Shown here: one piece after another, positions 8,537-16,419 of the stretch | How positions within the stretch are numbered: the stretch's first letter is position 1 | How the letters are laid out: each line of letters starts with the position of its first letter | From: Streptomyces chartreusis | Lineage (GTDB): Bacteria; Actinomycetota; Actinomycetes; Streptomycetales; Streptomycetaceae | Assembly: GCF_008704715.1 (NCBI RefSeq) | Contig: NZ_CP023689.1 | Location: 8,618,001-8,682,000, forward strand | Direction of reading: 5' to 3' | Length of the DNA stretch: 64,000 nt | Translations under genes and position numbers: made by a program | The notes under the pieces: generated by a model | Database searches by the model: none | The model's input: the letters and a program-made list of their open reading frames with translations, nothing else | What the model was told of the DNA's origin: nothing

Positions 8537-8826
8537 GCGCCGACAAGAAGGACTGGCCGCTGTACGAGGTGTTCGTACGGGGCAAGCGCGGGCTGAACCA
8601 CGTCCACGTGGGCTCGCTGCACGCCGCCGACGACCGCATGGCGCTCACCCACGCCCGTGACCTGTACACCCGCCGCAACGAGGGCGTCAGCATCTGGGTC
8701 GTGCGCTCCGAGCACATCGCCGCCTCCACGCGCGACGAGAAGGACCCCTTCTTCGCGCCCAGCGCCGACAAGGTCTACCGTCACCCGACGTTCTACGACA
8801 TCCCCGACGACGTCCCCCACATCTGA
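8533..8826 (+). CDS. paaB: 1,2-phenylacetyl-CoA epoxidase subunit PaaB
   Basis: A 97-residue cytosolic protein with the conserved PaaB sequence WPLYEVFVRGKRGLNHVHVG near the start and the YTRRNEGVSIWVVRS stretch in the middle. PaaB is a small subunit that bridges the PaaAC heterotetramers of the epoxidase complex. The ATG overlaps the paaA stop by four bases, so it is translationally coupled. It ends 10 bases before paaC, whose Shine-Dalgarno (AAGGAGAGG) starts right after this stop. Confidence 0.95.
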   Translation: MSADKKDWPLYEVFVRGKRGLNHVHVGSLHAADDRMALTHARDLYTRRNEGVSIWVVRSEHIAASTRDEKDPFFAPSADKVYRHPTFYDIPDDVPHI

Positions 8827-8836
8827 AGGAGAGGGC

Positions 8837-9664
8837 ATGAGTGACGACCACGTCTACATGACCCTCGCCGAGGGACACGAGGACGACACCCGCTGGGCCT
8901 ACGGCACCGGCTTCGAGGACCCGCTGCACGGCGTGGACACCACCGTCCCCGAGGGCATCGACGCCGCCCAGCTGGCCGCCGTCTGCGTCGCGCTGGCCGA
9001 CGACGCGCTGGTGTCGGCCCAGCGCCTCGCCGAGTGGATCACCCGCGCCCCCGAGCTGGAGGAGGAGGTGGCGCTCGCCAACATCGGCCTCGACCTGCTC
9101 GGCCAGGCCCGCCTGCTGTACTCCCGCGCCGGCCAGGCCGACGGCACCGGCCGCGACGAGGACGCCTACGCCTACTTCCGCGACCCCGCCGACTTCCGCA
9201 ACGTACGCCTGGCCGAACTGCCCTGCGGCGACTTCGCGTTCTCGATCGTGCGGCTGCTGGTGCTGTCCAGCTGGCGCCTCGCCCACTTCGAGCGGCTGGC
9301 CTCCCACCCAGACCCCGTGCTCGCGGCCATCGCAGCGAAGGGCGTCAAGGAGCTCGCCTACCACCGGCAGTACGCCGCCGAGTGGGCCGTTCGCCTCGGC
9401 GACGGCACGGAGGAGTCCCACCGCCGGATGCGCCGGGCCCAGGAGCAGGTCGCCCCCTACATCGGCGAGCTGTTCACGGCGTACGACGTGCGCGACGAGG
9501 TGGTCGCGGACATCCGCCAGGTCACCGCGGCGGCCGGACTGCCCATGCCGGTGTACCGTCCGCTGCCCGGATCCGGCCGCGACGGCGAGCACACCGAGCA
9601 TCTCGCCCCACTGCTCGCCGAGTTGCAGGGCGTCGCCCGTGCCCACCCGGAGGCGACATGGTGA
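8837..9664 (+). CDS. paaC: 1,2-phenylacetyl-CoA epoxidase, structural subunit PaaC
   Basis: A 275-residue ferritin-like subunit that pairs with PaaA and is needed for its activity, although PaaC itself does not hold the active iron site. Recognisable stretches include EWITRAPELEEEVALANIGL and ELAYHRQYAAEWAVRLGDGT, the second characteristic of PaaC. I chose ATG 8837 because AAGGAGAGG lies 5-10 bases before it; in-frame sequence further upstream overlaps paaB and is not PaaC-like. The stop overlaps the paaD start region (ATGGTGA). Confidence 0.95.
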   Translation: MSDDHVYMTLAEGHEDDTRWAYGTGFEDPLHGVDTTVPEGIDAAQLAAVCVALADDALVSAQRLAEWITRAPELEEEVALANIGLDLLGQARLLYSRAGQADGTGRDEDAYAYFRDPADFRNVRLAELPCGDFAFSIVRLLVLSSWRLAHFERLASHPDPVLAAIAAKGVKELAYHRQYAAEWAVRLGDGTEESHRRMRRAQEQVAPYIGELFTAYDVRDEVVADIRQVTAAAGLPMPVYRPLPGSGRDGEHTEHLAPLLAELQGVARAHPEATW

Positions 9665-10167
9665 CCACCCTGCTCGACGCCCGCCGCGCCCGGCACATCG
9701 CCGCGACCGTGCCGGACCCCGAGCTGCCCATGCTCACCCTGGCCGACCTGGGCGTCCTGCGGGACGTGGCGCTGACCGAGGACGGCACGGTGGTCGCGAG
9801 CCTCACCCCGACCTACTCCGGCTGCCCGGCCATGGCCGAGATGCGGGCGGACGTCGCGGCGCGGCTGCGGGACGCGGGGTACGCGCGTGTGGAGATCCGT
9901 ACGGTCCTCGACCCGCCGTGGACCAGTGACTGGATCACCCCGGCCGGCCGCCGCAAGCTCACCGAGCACGGCATCGCCCCGCCCGGCCCCGCCCCGCGCG
10001 GCGGCCCCGTCGCGCTCGTGCTGTCGCCCACCCGGCACGCGGTGACCTGCCCGCGCTGCGGCTCGGGGGACACCGAGGAGACCTCCCGCTTCGCGGCCAC
10101 CTCCTGCAAGGCGCTGTGGCGCTGCCGGGACTGCCGCGAGCCGTTCGAGTACGTCAAGGAGATCTGA
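9658..10167 (+). CDS. paaD: Phenylacetyl-CoA epoxidase assembly protein PaaD
   Basis: A 169-residue protein with an N-terminal MIP18/DUF59 domain (DPELPMLTLADLGVLRDV, then PTYSGCPAM with the conserved Cys) and a C-terminal zinc-ribbon-like module (CPRCGSGDTEET, later CRDCREPFEY). PaaD is thought to help build the Fe-S or diiron centres of the epoxidase complex. ATG 9658 is followed directly by a GTG; either could be used, and both overlap the end of paaC. It abuts paaE with no intervening base. Confidence 0.93.
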   Translation: MVTTLLDARRARHIAATVPDPELPMLTLADLGVLRDVALTEDGTVVASLTPTYSGCPAMAEMRADVAARLRDAGYARVEIRTVLDPPWTSDWITPAGRRKLTEHGIAPPGPAPRGGPVALVLSPTRHAVTCPRCGSGDTEETSRFAATSCKALWRCRDCREPFEYVKEI

Positions 10168-11283
10168 ATGGAAGGCGTCACCGAAGCACGGACGGCCGCC
10201 GGTCCGCGCCCGCGCATCCGCCGCCGTCCGGCCTTCCACCGGCTGCGCGTGGCCGCGGTCCAGCCCTTGTGCGCGGACGCGGTGGCCGTCGGCTTCGACA
10301 TCCCGGCGGAACTGGCCGAGGAGTTCGCCTTCGAACCGGGCCAGTCGCTGACGCTGCGGCGCGAGATCGACGGCCGCGACGAACGGCGGTCGTACTCGAT
10401 CTGCTCCCCGGTGGGTTCGAGCCCCCGCATCGGCGTACGGGTCGTGCCCGGCGGGCTGTTCTCGTCCTGGCTGGTCGAGGACGTGCGCCCCGGCGACACC
10501 GTCGAGGTCATGGCGCCCACCGGCGCCTTCACCCCCGACCTGAGCACACCCGGCCACCACGTGCTGATCGCCGCGGGCTCCGGCATCACGCCGATGATGT
10601 CCATCGCCGAGTCCGTGCTGGCGGCCGACTCCCGCTCGACGGTCACCCTGTTCTACGGCAACCGCCGCAGCGGCACGGTGATGTTCGCCGACGAGCTCGC
10701 CGACCTGAAGGACCTCCACCCGACCCGGTTCCAGCTCGCCCACGTGCTCTCCCGCGAGCCCCGCGAGGCCGAGGTGCTCTCCGGCCGGATCGACGCCGAG
10801 CGGCTCGCGACCCTCGTCGAAGCGCTGGTCGACGTGACCAACGCCGATCACTGGTGGCTGTGCGGACCGCACGGCATGGTCCGGGACGCGCAGAGCGTGC
10901 TGGCGGACCTCGGGGTGCCGGGCGAGCGGGTGCACCAGGAGCTGTTCTTCGCCGACGACGAGCCCGTGCGGGAGGTGCACCACGAGGAGGCAGGGCCGCA
11001 AGGGCCCGTCAGCCAGGTCACCATCACCCTCGACGGCCGCTCCACGACCGCGGCCCTGTCGAGGGAGCGCAGCATCCTCGACGGAGCCCAACGCACGCGC
11101 CCCGACCTGCCGTTCGCCTGCAAGGGCGGTGTCTGCGGCACCTGCCGGGCACTGGTCACCGACGGAAAGGCCGACATGCGGCGCAACTTCGCGCTGGAGC
11201 CGGCCGAGGTCGACGCGGGCTATGTGCTGACCTGCCAGTCGTACCCGGTGTCCGAGACGCTGACGGTCGACTACGACAGCTGA
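10168..11283 (+). CDS. paaE: Phenylacetyl-CoA epoxidase reductase PaaE
   Basis: A 371-residue reductase that passes electrons from NADPH to the PaaA diiron site. It has the three expected modules: an FAD-binding barrel with RRSYSICSP, an NAD(P)-binding domain with AAGSGITPMMSI, and a C-terminal plant-type 2Fe-2S ferredoxin with CKGGVCGTC and a fourth cysteine in VLTCQSYP. The ATG directly follows the paaD stop. It is the last gene of the operon; a hairpin follows at 11302-11370 before a convergent gene. Confidence 0.95.
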   Translation: MEGVTEARTAAGPRPRIRRRPAFHRLRVAAVQPLCADAVAVGFDIPAELAEEFAFEPGQSLTLRREIDGRDERRSYSICSPVGSSPRIGVRVVPGGLFSSWLVEDVRPGDTVEVMAPTGAFTPDLSTPGHHVLIAAGSGITPMMSIAESVLAADSRSTVTLFYGNRRSGTVMFADELADLKDLHPTRFQLAHVLSREPREAEVLSGRIDAERLATLVEALVDVTNADHWWLCGPHGMVRDAQSVLADLGVPGERVHQELFFADDEPVREVHHEEAGPQGPVSQVTITLDGRSTTAALSRERSILDGAQRTRPDLPFACKGGVCGTCRALVTDGKADMRRNFALEPAEVDAGYVLTCQSYPVSETLTVDYDS

Positions 11284-11301
11284 GCCGTCGGGAAGAGTTG
11301 A

Positions 11302-11370
11302 GTGGCGAGGAAAGCGAAAGGACTATTTCAAGAAGGATTTGAGAAGGAAGTCCCTTCATGGCCTCGCCAC
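11302..11370. terminator. Long-arm hairpin between convergent genes
   Basis: GTGGCGAGG (11302-11310) pairs perfectly with CCTCGCCAC (11362-11370), and an inner AAGGACT/AGTCCCTT stem (about 11318-11356) nests inside. It lies between the paaE stop and the stop of the convergent TerD-like gene. No T-run is evident, so activity as a terminator is inferred from position. Confidence 0.45.
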
Positions 11371-11385
11371 GGCCGACTCTAACAG

Positions 11386-13551
11386 TCAGTCCGGGATCAG
11401 GTCGCGCAGATTTTCGGGTACGACGATCCGCGACTCCGGGTGCAGCCCCTCGGGCCGCTGAAGGCCGATGTAGGTGACCGGACCCTCCGGGAGCGTGCCG
11501 CCGTCCCAGACGGTCGTCGTAGTGGCGTCCATCAGGCCCGTCAGATAGCGCACCGTCAGCTGCTCGCGCTCCACGATGCCGCGCAGCAGCGTCGCCACCG
11601 ACACCCGGTTGCCCTCGACCCGGTTGGCCGCCGGCGCGCCCCTCAGGTACAGGTGCAGCCACTTGGCACGCCACCGCCCGTCGGGACCGCGCCGGAACGC
11701 CAGCGGCAGCGCGACCCGGCCCGGCCCGCGAAGCCCGGACTTCATGCGCACGGTACGCGGCTCGAACGGGCGGCCCCGCTGCTCCGCGTCCCGCAGCATG
11801 AACCCGAAGAACGACTCGTCGACCTCCTCGAAGCCCTCCCCGGCGAAGATGTTGACCTGCGGGACGATGTACTCCCCGCGCACGGCGCCCAAACGCAGGT
11901 CGATGAACTCCGAGGCGCCGTCGGGGGCTTCGGTGATGTCACCGGAGTGCTCGCCCTCGAGGTCCTTGAGGTTGGTGTACGCCAGCCAGCAGACCGTCGC
12001 GAATTCCGCGTCCAGCATCAGCGCCGACAGGTCGTAGTCGGTGCGGTGGGCGGCCTGCTTCCAGTACACGAAGAAGCGCAGCAGCTCACCGTCCACGGGC
12101 GACACCGAGCCGCGGGGCAGCACGCCGAGCCCCGCCGCGGCCGCCCTCCCGCTGAGCGGCAGCGCGACGTCCAGGGCGTCCGGGTCGATCAGCAGATGGC
12201 CCGGGTCCGGCAGCCGGCGGCGCAACTCCTCGTCCAGTACGGCGATCAGCCGCTCCCGCTCGGGCGGCAGCACCGGCGGACGCTCGTCCTCGGTGACCCA
12301 GGCCCGGCCGAGCCGGTTCACGAACACGCGCATCTCGCCCGTGTCCTGCGCGCGGTTGGCCAGGTGCTCGCGCACGGACAGCAGGACCCGCCCGGAGACC
12401 TCGCCCACGACCTCCTCGGCGGCGGCCACCACCGAGTCCCGCTCCTCCTGGTCGAGCGCCATGCGCAGCAGCCGGTCCAGCGCGCGGAACAGCTTGCCCG
12501 GCGCCGACTTCAGCACCTTCACCGCGCCGGTGACGTCGTGCATGCCGAGCAGTTCCTCGACCCGGCCGTCGAAGGAGGGCGCCCGCTTCTCCCCGCGCGC
12601 GACCGCGAACACGTCGGCGGCGTGCGGCCACCGCGGGTACTCGTGCGGGTGCAGCCGCTCGCCCAGCCGCTTCCACGCCTCGCGATGGACCCGGACGTCC
12701 GCGAGCTTGGCGGGCGAGGCCGCCACCACCGAGTCCAGGCCCGCAAGCAGGGCGCGGCGCAGCGGCCGGGACAGCTTCCGGAACCGGGTCGGCCCGACCA
12801 GGGTCACATCGCCGTCCGACAACGCGCAGGCCAGCCGCAGCACATCGGTGACGGTGTCCAGCAGCGGCTGCGCACCGGCCCGCAGCCGGGCCCGGTTGAG
12901 CACGGCACGGTTCTCCCGGACCGGGATCGACTCGGGCTGCGGCCCGTCCACGCACACCCGGGCCAGCTTGTCGAGGTCACGCAGCGCCTCCTCGCCCAGC
13001 GGCGTGCTGCTGCCCGCCAACGCCAGGTACAGGGCGCCGACTTCCTCGTCCGGGTCGCCGCCGAGGTGCAGGACCGTCATCCGGTCGCCGGCCGCCACGA
13101 TCAGCTCGTCGTGGTGGCCGAGCATCTCGGCGTACGTGTGCTGGTAGCGGCCGTACGACGGCAGGGTCAGCAGGTCGACTACCCCTTCGCCCAGCTGCTC
13201 CAGGACGCTGTCCCGCGCCCCGTCGTCGGCGAGCGCTCCGGCGATGCAGCGCATCCAGAAGTCGTACGTGTCCGGCACGTTGGCCGGGAAGTCGACGAAG
13301 TAGACGTTGTGCGCCACATGGTCGCCGACCATCTCGCGCACGGTGCCCAGCGTCCGCACGGCGGTGTCGACGACCGTGCCCTCGCCGAGCCCCGACAGTC
13401 GCTCCAGCAGCTCGGCCGAGAGCTTGAAGCCCACGGACATCAGCGCGGCGTCGAACTGCCGCGCCGCCACGGCGCCTTCACCGGCCGGGCCGGTGGGACG
13501 GGGGAGACGAAGGGTGTGCCGGACTACCAGGGGTTCGAGGCGGTGGACCAT
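11386..13551 (-). CDS. Large protein with TerD-like C-terminal region
   Basis: About 721 residues from ATG 13551, chosen because MVHRLEPLVVRHTLRLPRP begins the family-like sequence; in-frame starts exist up to 13629. The C-terminal third reads RTDYDLSALMLDAEFATVCW, then VPQVNIFAGEGFEEVDESFFGFMLRD, which resembles the calcium-binding TerD fold of tellurite/stress-resistance operons, where an acidic D.D.S motif precedes a strand. The first 450 residues are helical and I do not recognise them. They may relate to the MXAN_6230/SCO0854 family of TerD-associated proteins. No signal peptide or membrane segment is seen. The gene stands alone, divergent from the DyP peroxidase. Function is unknown. 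Confidence 0.6.
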   Translation of the reverse strand: MVHRLEPLVVRHTLRLPRPTGPAGEGAVAARQFDAALMSVGFKLSAELLERLSGLGEGTVVDTAVRTLGTVREMVGDHVAHNVYFVDFPANVPDTYDFWMRCIAGALADDGARDSVLEQLGEGVVDLLTLPSYGRYQHTYAEMLGHHDELIVAAGDRMTVLHLGGDPDEEVGALYLALAGSSTPLGEEALRDLDKLARVCVDGPQPESIPVRENRAVLNRARLRAGAQPLLDTVTDVLRLACALSDGDVTLVGPTRFRKLSRPLRRALLAGLDSVVAASPAKLADVRVHREAWKRLGERLHPHEYPRWPHAADVFAVARGEKRAPSFDGRVEELLGMHDVTGAVKVLKSAPGKLFRALDRLLRMALDQEERDSVVAAAEEVVGEVSGRVLLSVREHLANRAQDTGEMRVFVNRLGRAWVTEDERPPVLPPERERLIAVLDEELRRRLPDPGHLLIDPDALDVALPLSGRAAAAGLGVLPRGSVSPVDGELLRFFVYWKQAAHRTDYDLSALMLDAEFATVCWLAYTNLKDLEGEHSGDITEAPDGASEFIDLRLGAVRGEYIVPQVNIFAGEGFEEVDESFFGFMLRDAEQRGRPFEPRTVRMKSGLRGPGRVALPLAFRRGPDGRWRAKWLHLYLRGAPAANRVEGNRVSVATLLRGIVEREQLTVRYLTGLMDATTTTVWDGGTLPEGPVTYIGLQRPEGLHPESRIVVPENLRDLIPD

Positions 13552-13717
13552 GCCGGGATGATCCCAGACCCGCACGAGCGTTCGCATGCGGGTTTTTGCG
13601 CCCGAACCCGTCGATCTCACCTCGCACACGCGCCAGAAGTGCGGGTATTCGCCGGGTATCGTTCCCGGCCCGGCCGGGCATCGTTAGGTGGCGGGGAACG
13701 AGGGTGAGAGGGGAACC

Positions 13718-14680
13718 ATGCCGTCATCCAAGCCGTCGTCCATACGGTCGGCCGGCGCACTGCCGCAGCCGGTGCTCAGTCAGCCGGCACCCGTCGCGGT
13801 GTTCCTGGTGGTCACGATCGAACCCGGGGGCGAGAGCGCGGTACGCGATCTGCTGTCCGGGCTCGCGGGTCTGGTACGAGCCGTCGGCTTCCCCAGCCCG
13901 GACGGAGGGCTGTGCTGCGTGGCCGGCGTCGGATCCTCGGCCTGGGACCGGCTCTTCGAGGGCCCGCGTCCCCGACAGCTGCATCCCTTCGAGGAGTTGG
14001 AGGGCCCCCGGCACCGGGCCGTGGCCACCCCGGGCGATCTGCTCTTCCACATCCGCGCCGCCCGCACGGATCTGTGCTTCGCCCTGTCGGCGGAGATCAT
14101 GAAGCGGCTGCGCGGCGCGGTCACCGTCCAGGACGAGGTACAGGCCTTCGCCTACTTCGACTCCCGTAACCTTCTCGGCTTCGTCGACGGCACCGAGAAC
14201 CCGGTCGGCCCGGCCGCGGCCGACGCGGCGATCGTCGGTGACGAGGACGCCGCCTTCCTCGGCGGCAGCTACGCGATCGTGCAGAAGTACGTGCACGACG
14301 TCGACGCCTGGGAGGCCCTCGCCGTGGAGGCCCAGGAGAAGGTGATCGGGCGCTCCAAGCTGACCAACATCGAGCTCGACGTGCCCGGCTCCCACATCGA
14401 CGTGAACACGGTCACCGGACCGGACGGGGAGGAGCTGGAGATACTGCGGGGCGCCATGCCGTTCGGCAGGCCCGGTCACGGAGAGTTCGGTACGTACTTC
14501 ATCGCCTACGCCCGGACCCCCGACATCCCGGAGGCCATGCTCCGCAACATGTTCGTGGGCGGCCCCGAATCGGGCCCGGACCCGATCCTCGACTACTCGC
14601 AGGCCGTCACCGGGACCCTGTTCTTCTGCCCGTCGGCCACCTTCCTGGAGGCGGTCCCGGAAGAGGCCGACACGTACTGA
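13718..14680 (+). CDS. Dyp-type peroxidase
   Basis: A 320-residue haem peroxidase of the dye-decolourising family. It carries the GFVDGTENP signature (G..DG with catalytic Asp) and the RGAMPFG segment that supplies the distal arginine, followed by the FIAYARTP strand. It lacks a Tat signal, so it is probably a cytosolic B-type enzyme, and its C-terminus (VPEEADTY) does not look like an encapsulin-targeting peptide. ATG 13718 is preceded by GAGAGGGGAACC; a GTG 30 bases upstream is less likely. Substrate is not predictable from sequence. Confidence 0.9.
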   Translation: MPSSKPSSIRSAGALPQPVLSQPAPVAVFLVVTIEPGGESAVRDLLSGLAGLVRAVGFPSPDGGLCCVAGVGSSAWDRLFEGPRPRQLHPFEELEGPRHRAVATPGDLLFHIRAARTDLCFALSAEIMKRLRGAVTVQDEVQAFAYFDSRNLLGFVDGTENPVGPAAADAAIVGDEDAAFLGGSYAIVQKYVHDVDAWEALAVEAQEKVIGRSKLTNIELDVPGSHIDVNTVTGPDGEELEILRGAMPFGRPGHGEFGTYFIAYARTPDIPEAMLRNMFVGGPESGPDPILDYSQAVTGTLFFCPSATFLEAVPEEADTY

Positions 14681-14683
14681 CCT

Positions 14684-14699
14684 GCCGGGACGGCCCGGC
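14684..14699. terminator. Short GC hairpin after DyP gene
   Basis: GCCGGG (14684-14689) and CCCGGC (14694-14699) close a four-base loop just after the peroxidase stop and before the convergent DUF5997 stop. It has no T-tract, so it is a weak terminator candidate. Confidence 0.3.
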
Positions 14700-14704
14700 C
14701 GGGA

Positions 14705-15097
14705 TCAGGGCTGCTGCGCCTCGCGCTCGGCGTCCCGCTTCTTGATCCGGGCCGTCTCCTTGCGGACCTCGGCCTGAGTGGCGCGCTCCTTGGCCAGCCA
14801 CTCGGGCTGCTCCTGCTTGAGCGCCTCGATCTGCTCGGTGGTCAGGGGCTCGGTGACACCGCCGCGGGCCAGGCCCGCGATGGAGACGCCGAGCTTCGCC
14901 GCGACCACCGGGCGGGGGTGCGGGCCGTCGCGTCGCAGGTCGAGCAGCCACTGCGGAGGGTCGGCCTGCAGGGTGTTCAGTTCCGCGCGCGTGACGACCC
15001 CCTCCCGGAACTCGGCGGGGGTGGCTTCGAGGTACACACCCAGCTTCTTCGCCGCGGTCGCGGGCTTCATGGTCTGGGTGCTTTGGTGCGACGTCAT
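14705..15097 (-). CDS. DUF5997 family protein
   Basis: A 130-residue protein matching DUF5997: KPATAAKKLGVYLEATPAEF at the start, then LQADPPQWLLDLRRDGPHP, and a charged helical C-terminus rich in Lys/Arg/Glu. The segment VVAAKLGVSIAGLARGGV has the spacing of a helix-turn-helix, so a DNA-binding or partner-binding role is possible. ATG 15097 was chosen because upstream in-frame sequence is not conserved-looking. It is divergent from an HTH-less LysR-type effector-domain gene 71 bases away; the two families typically co-occur in actinomycetes. Confidence 0.75.
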   Translation of the reverse strand: MTSHQSTQTMKPATAAKKLGVYLEATPAEFREGVVTRAELNTLQADPPQWLLDLRRDGPHPRPVVAAKLGVSIAGLARGGVTEPLTTEQIEALKQEQPEWLAKERATQAEVRKETARIKKRDAEREAQQP

Positions 15098-15158
15098 GGT
15101 CCCAAGGGTATCGAGTGCGTGAACGCCCGCCGACCACGCCCGTCGGCCACGCCCGGTA

Positions 15159-15170
15159 ACCTGGCCAGGT
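15159..15170. promoter_or_regulatory. 12-bp perfect palindrome at LysR-like gene start
   Basis: ACCTGGCCAGGT is self-complementary and overlaps the GTG start at 15169. TAACCT (15157-15162) could be a -10 that places the transcript start at or next to the GTG, so the message may be leaderless and the palindrome an operator. Confidence 0.35.
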
Positions 15171-15969
15171 GACAGGCTCGGAAGCACCCCCGCCCACCCC
15201 GCAGGCAGCGCCGGCGTTCCGGCTCGCGTACGTCCCGGGAGTGACCCCCGCGAAGTGGGTGCGGGTCTGGCAGGAGCGCTTCCCCGACGTACCTCTCGGC
15301 CTCCACGCGGTGACCGCGGCCGAGGCGTCCGACCTGCTCCGGGAGGGCGGGGCCGACGCCGGTTTCGTACGGCTTCCGGTGGACCGTACGTTCTTCAGCG
15401 CGATCCCCCTCTACACCGAGACCACGGTCGTGGTCGTCCCCAAGGACCACGTGATCGCGGCGGTCGAGGAGGTCACCGTCGAGGACCTGGCCGACGAGGT
15501 CGTCTTCCACCCCCTCGACGACGTCCTCGACTGGGAGCGGCCACCGGGGGAGCCCGCCTTCGAGCGGCCCGCGACCACCGCGGACGCCGTCGAGCTGGTC
15601 GCGGCGAACGTCGGCCTACTCGTCGTGCCCCAGTCGCTGGCCCGACTCCACCACCGCAAGGACCTCACCTACCGGACGCTGGTCGACGCCCCCCAGTCGA
15701 GCGTCGCCCTGTCCTGGCCGGAGGAGGCGACCACCGACCTCGTCGAGGACTTCATCGGCGTCGTCCGCGGCCGCACGGTCAACAGCACCCGGGGCCGTAC
15801 GACGGCCCAGAGCACGTCCGCCCCGGAGCAGCCGAAGCGCAAACGCCCGGAGACCGCGGGCAGCGCACGCCGGCAGCCCGGCTCAGGCCGACGGAGCGGT
15901 GCCACCGGCGGCAAGGGTGCCAAGGGAACCAAGAGCACCGGCCGGGGCAAGCCCCGCCGCAGGTCGTAG
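15169..15969 (+). CDS. LysR-type substrate-binding domain protein lacking an HTH
   Basis: A 266-residue protein whose residues about 17-205 match the periplasmic-binding-like effector domain of LysR regulators (FRLAYVPGVTPAKWVRVW, LREGGADAGFVRLP, FSAIPLYTETTVVVVPKDH, VAANVGLLVVPQSLARLHH). The usual N-terminal winged helix is absent. The last 60 residues are very basic with TGRGKPRRRS-like runs that could touch DNA. It is divergent from DUF5997 and converges on the TfoX-like gene, 6 bases apart. I infer that it senses a small molecule and may act with DUF5997; no ligand can be named. Confidence 0.75.
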   Translation: MTGSEAPPPTPQAAPAFRLAYVPGVTPAKWVRVWQERFPDVPLGLHAVTAAEASDLLREGGADAGFVRLPVDRTFFSAIPLYTETTVVVVPKDHVIAAVEEVTVEDLADEVVFHPLDDVLDWERPPGEPAFERPATTADAVELVAANVGLLVVPQSLARLHHRKDLTYRTLVDAPQSSVALSWPEEATTDLVEDFIGVVRGRTVNSTRGRTTAQSTSAPEQPKRKRPETAGSARRQPGSGRRSGATGGKGAKGTKSTGRGKPRRRS

Positions 15970-15975
15970 CGGGGT

Positions 15976-16305
15976 TCACTTCGGCGGCAGACCCGCCGCG
16001 AAGGCACGCCCCTCCTCGATCCAGGCCCCGAGCACGTCGTCCTCCGCGAGGGCGTCACCGGCGACCAGGATCCAGCCCTTCATGGGCCGGCCCGTCATGT
16101 CGAAGATCCGTGTGCCCGGCCTGGCCAGGGCGGCCTCGGTGCCGTCCGGACCGACCCGGACCATCAGGTCGTCGCCGCTCACGCCGACGGCCATGTTCCC
16201 GTGCACCAGGAACGCGATACCGCCGAACATCCGCTTCTCGGTGATCTCCGGCCGACCCCCGAGCCGCTCCCGGATCCGCTGGGCGAGCCCTTCGTCGTAA
16301 GCCAT
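15976..16305 (-). CDS. TfoX/Sxy N-terminal domain protein
   Basis: A 109-residue protein with the TfoX N-terminal fold: MAYDEGLAQRIRERLGGRP, then EKRMFGGIAFLVHGNMAVGV and GRPMKGWILV. In gamma-proteobacteria TfoX/Sxy activates competence genes together with CRP, but short actinobacterial homologues have no shown role and this is probably a stand-alone domain. It converges with the LysR-like gene and is not in an operon with its neighbours. Confidence 0.85.
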   Translation of the reverse strand: MAYDEGLAQRIRERLGGRPEITEKRMFGGIAFLVHGNMAVGVSGDDLMVRVGPDGTEAALARPGTRIFDMTGRPMKGWILVAGDALAEDDVLGAWIEEGRAFAAGLPPK

Positions 16306-16360
16306 GACGCCCTCACTCGGTGGGTGATGTGAGCCCGTGCTCCGGATGGCTCCGCCTCCA

Positions 16361-16401
16361 GGATCCCCGCACCGGCCGCCGGGCGCGCGGCGCGGGGATC
16401 C
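16361..16401 (-). terminator. Terminator candidate after GH127 gene
   Basis: GGATCCCCGC (16361-16370) pairs perfectly with GCGGGGATCC (16392-16401) around a GC-rich 21-base loop. It lies 19 bases beyond the stop of the minus-strand GH127 gene and upstream of the TfoX-like gene. Confidence 0.55.
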
Positions 16402-16419
16402 CGTCGGGCGCGCGGCGGC

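Noticed and set aside
11440..13707. 755-residue plus-strand frame opposite the TerD-like gene
   Set aside because: Shadow frame rich in Arg/Gln/His/Pro; the minus-strand gene has proper codon bias and the TerD-like motif.
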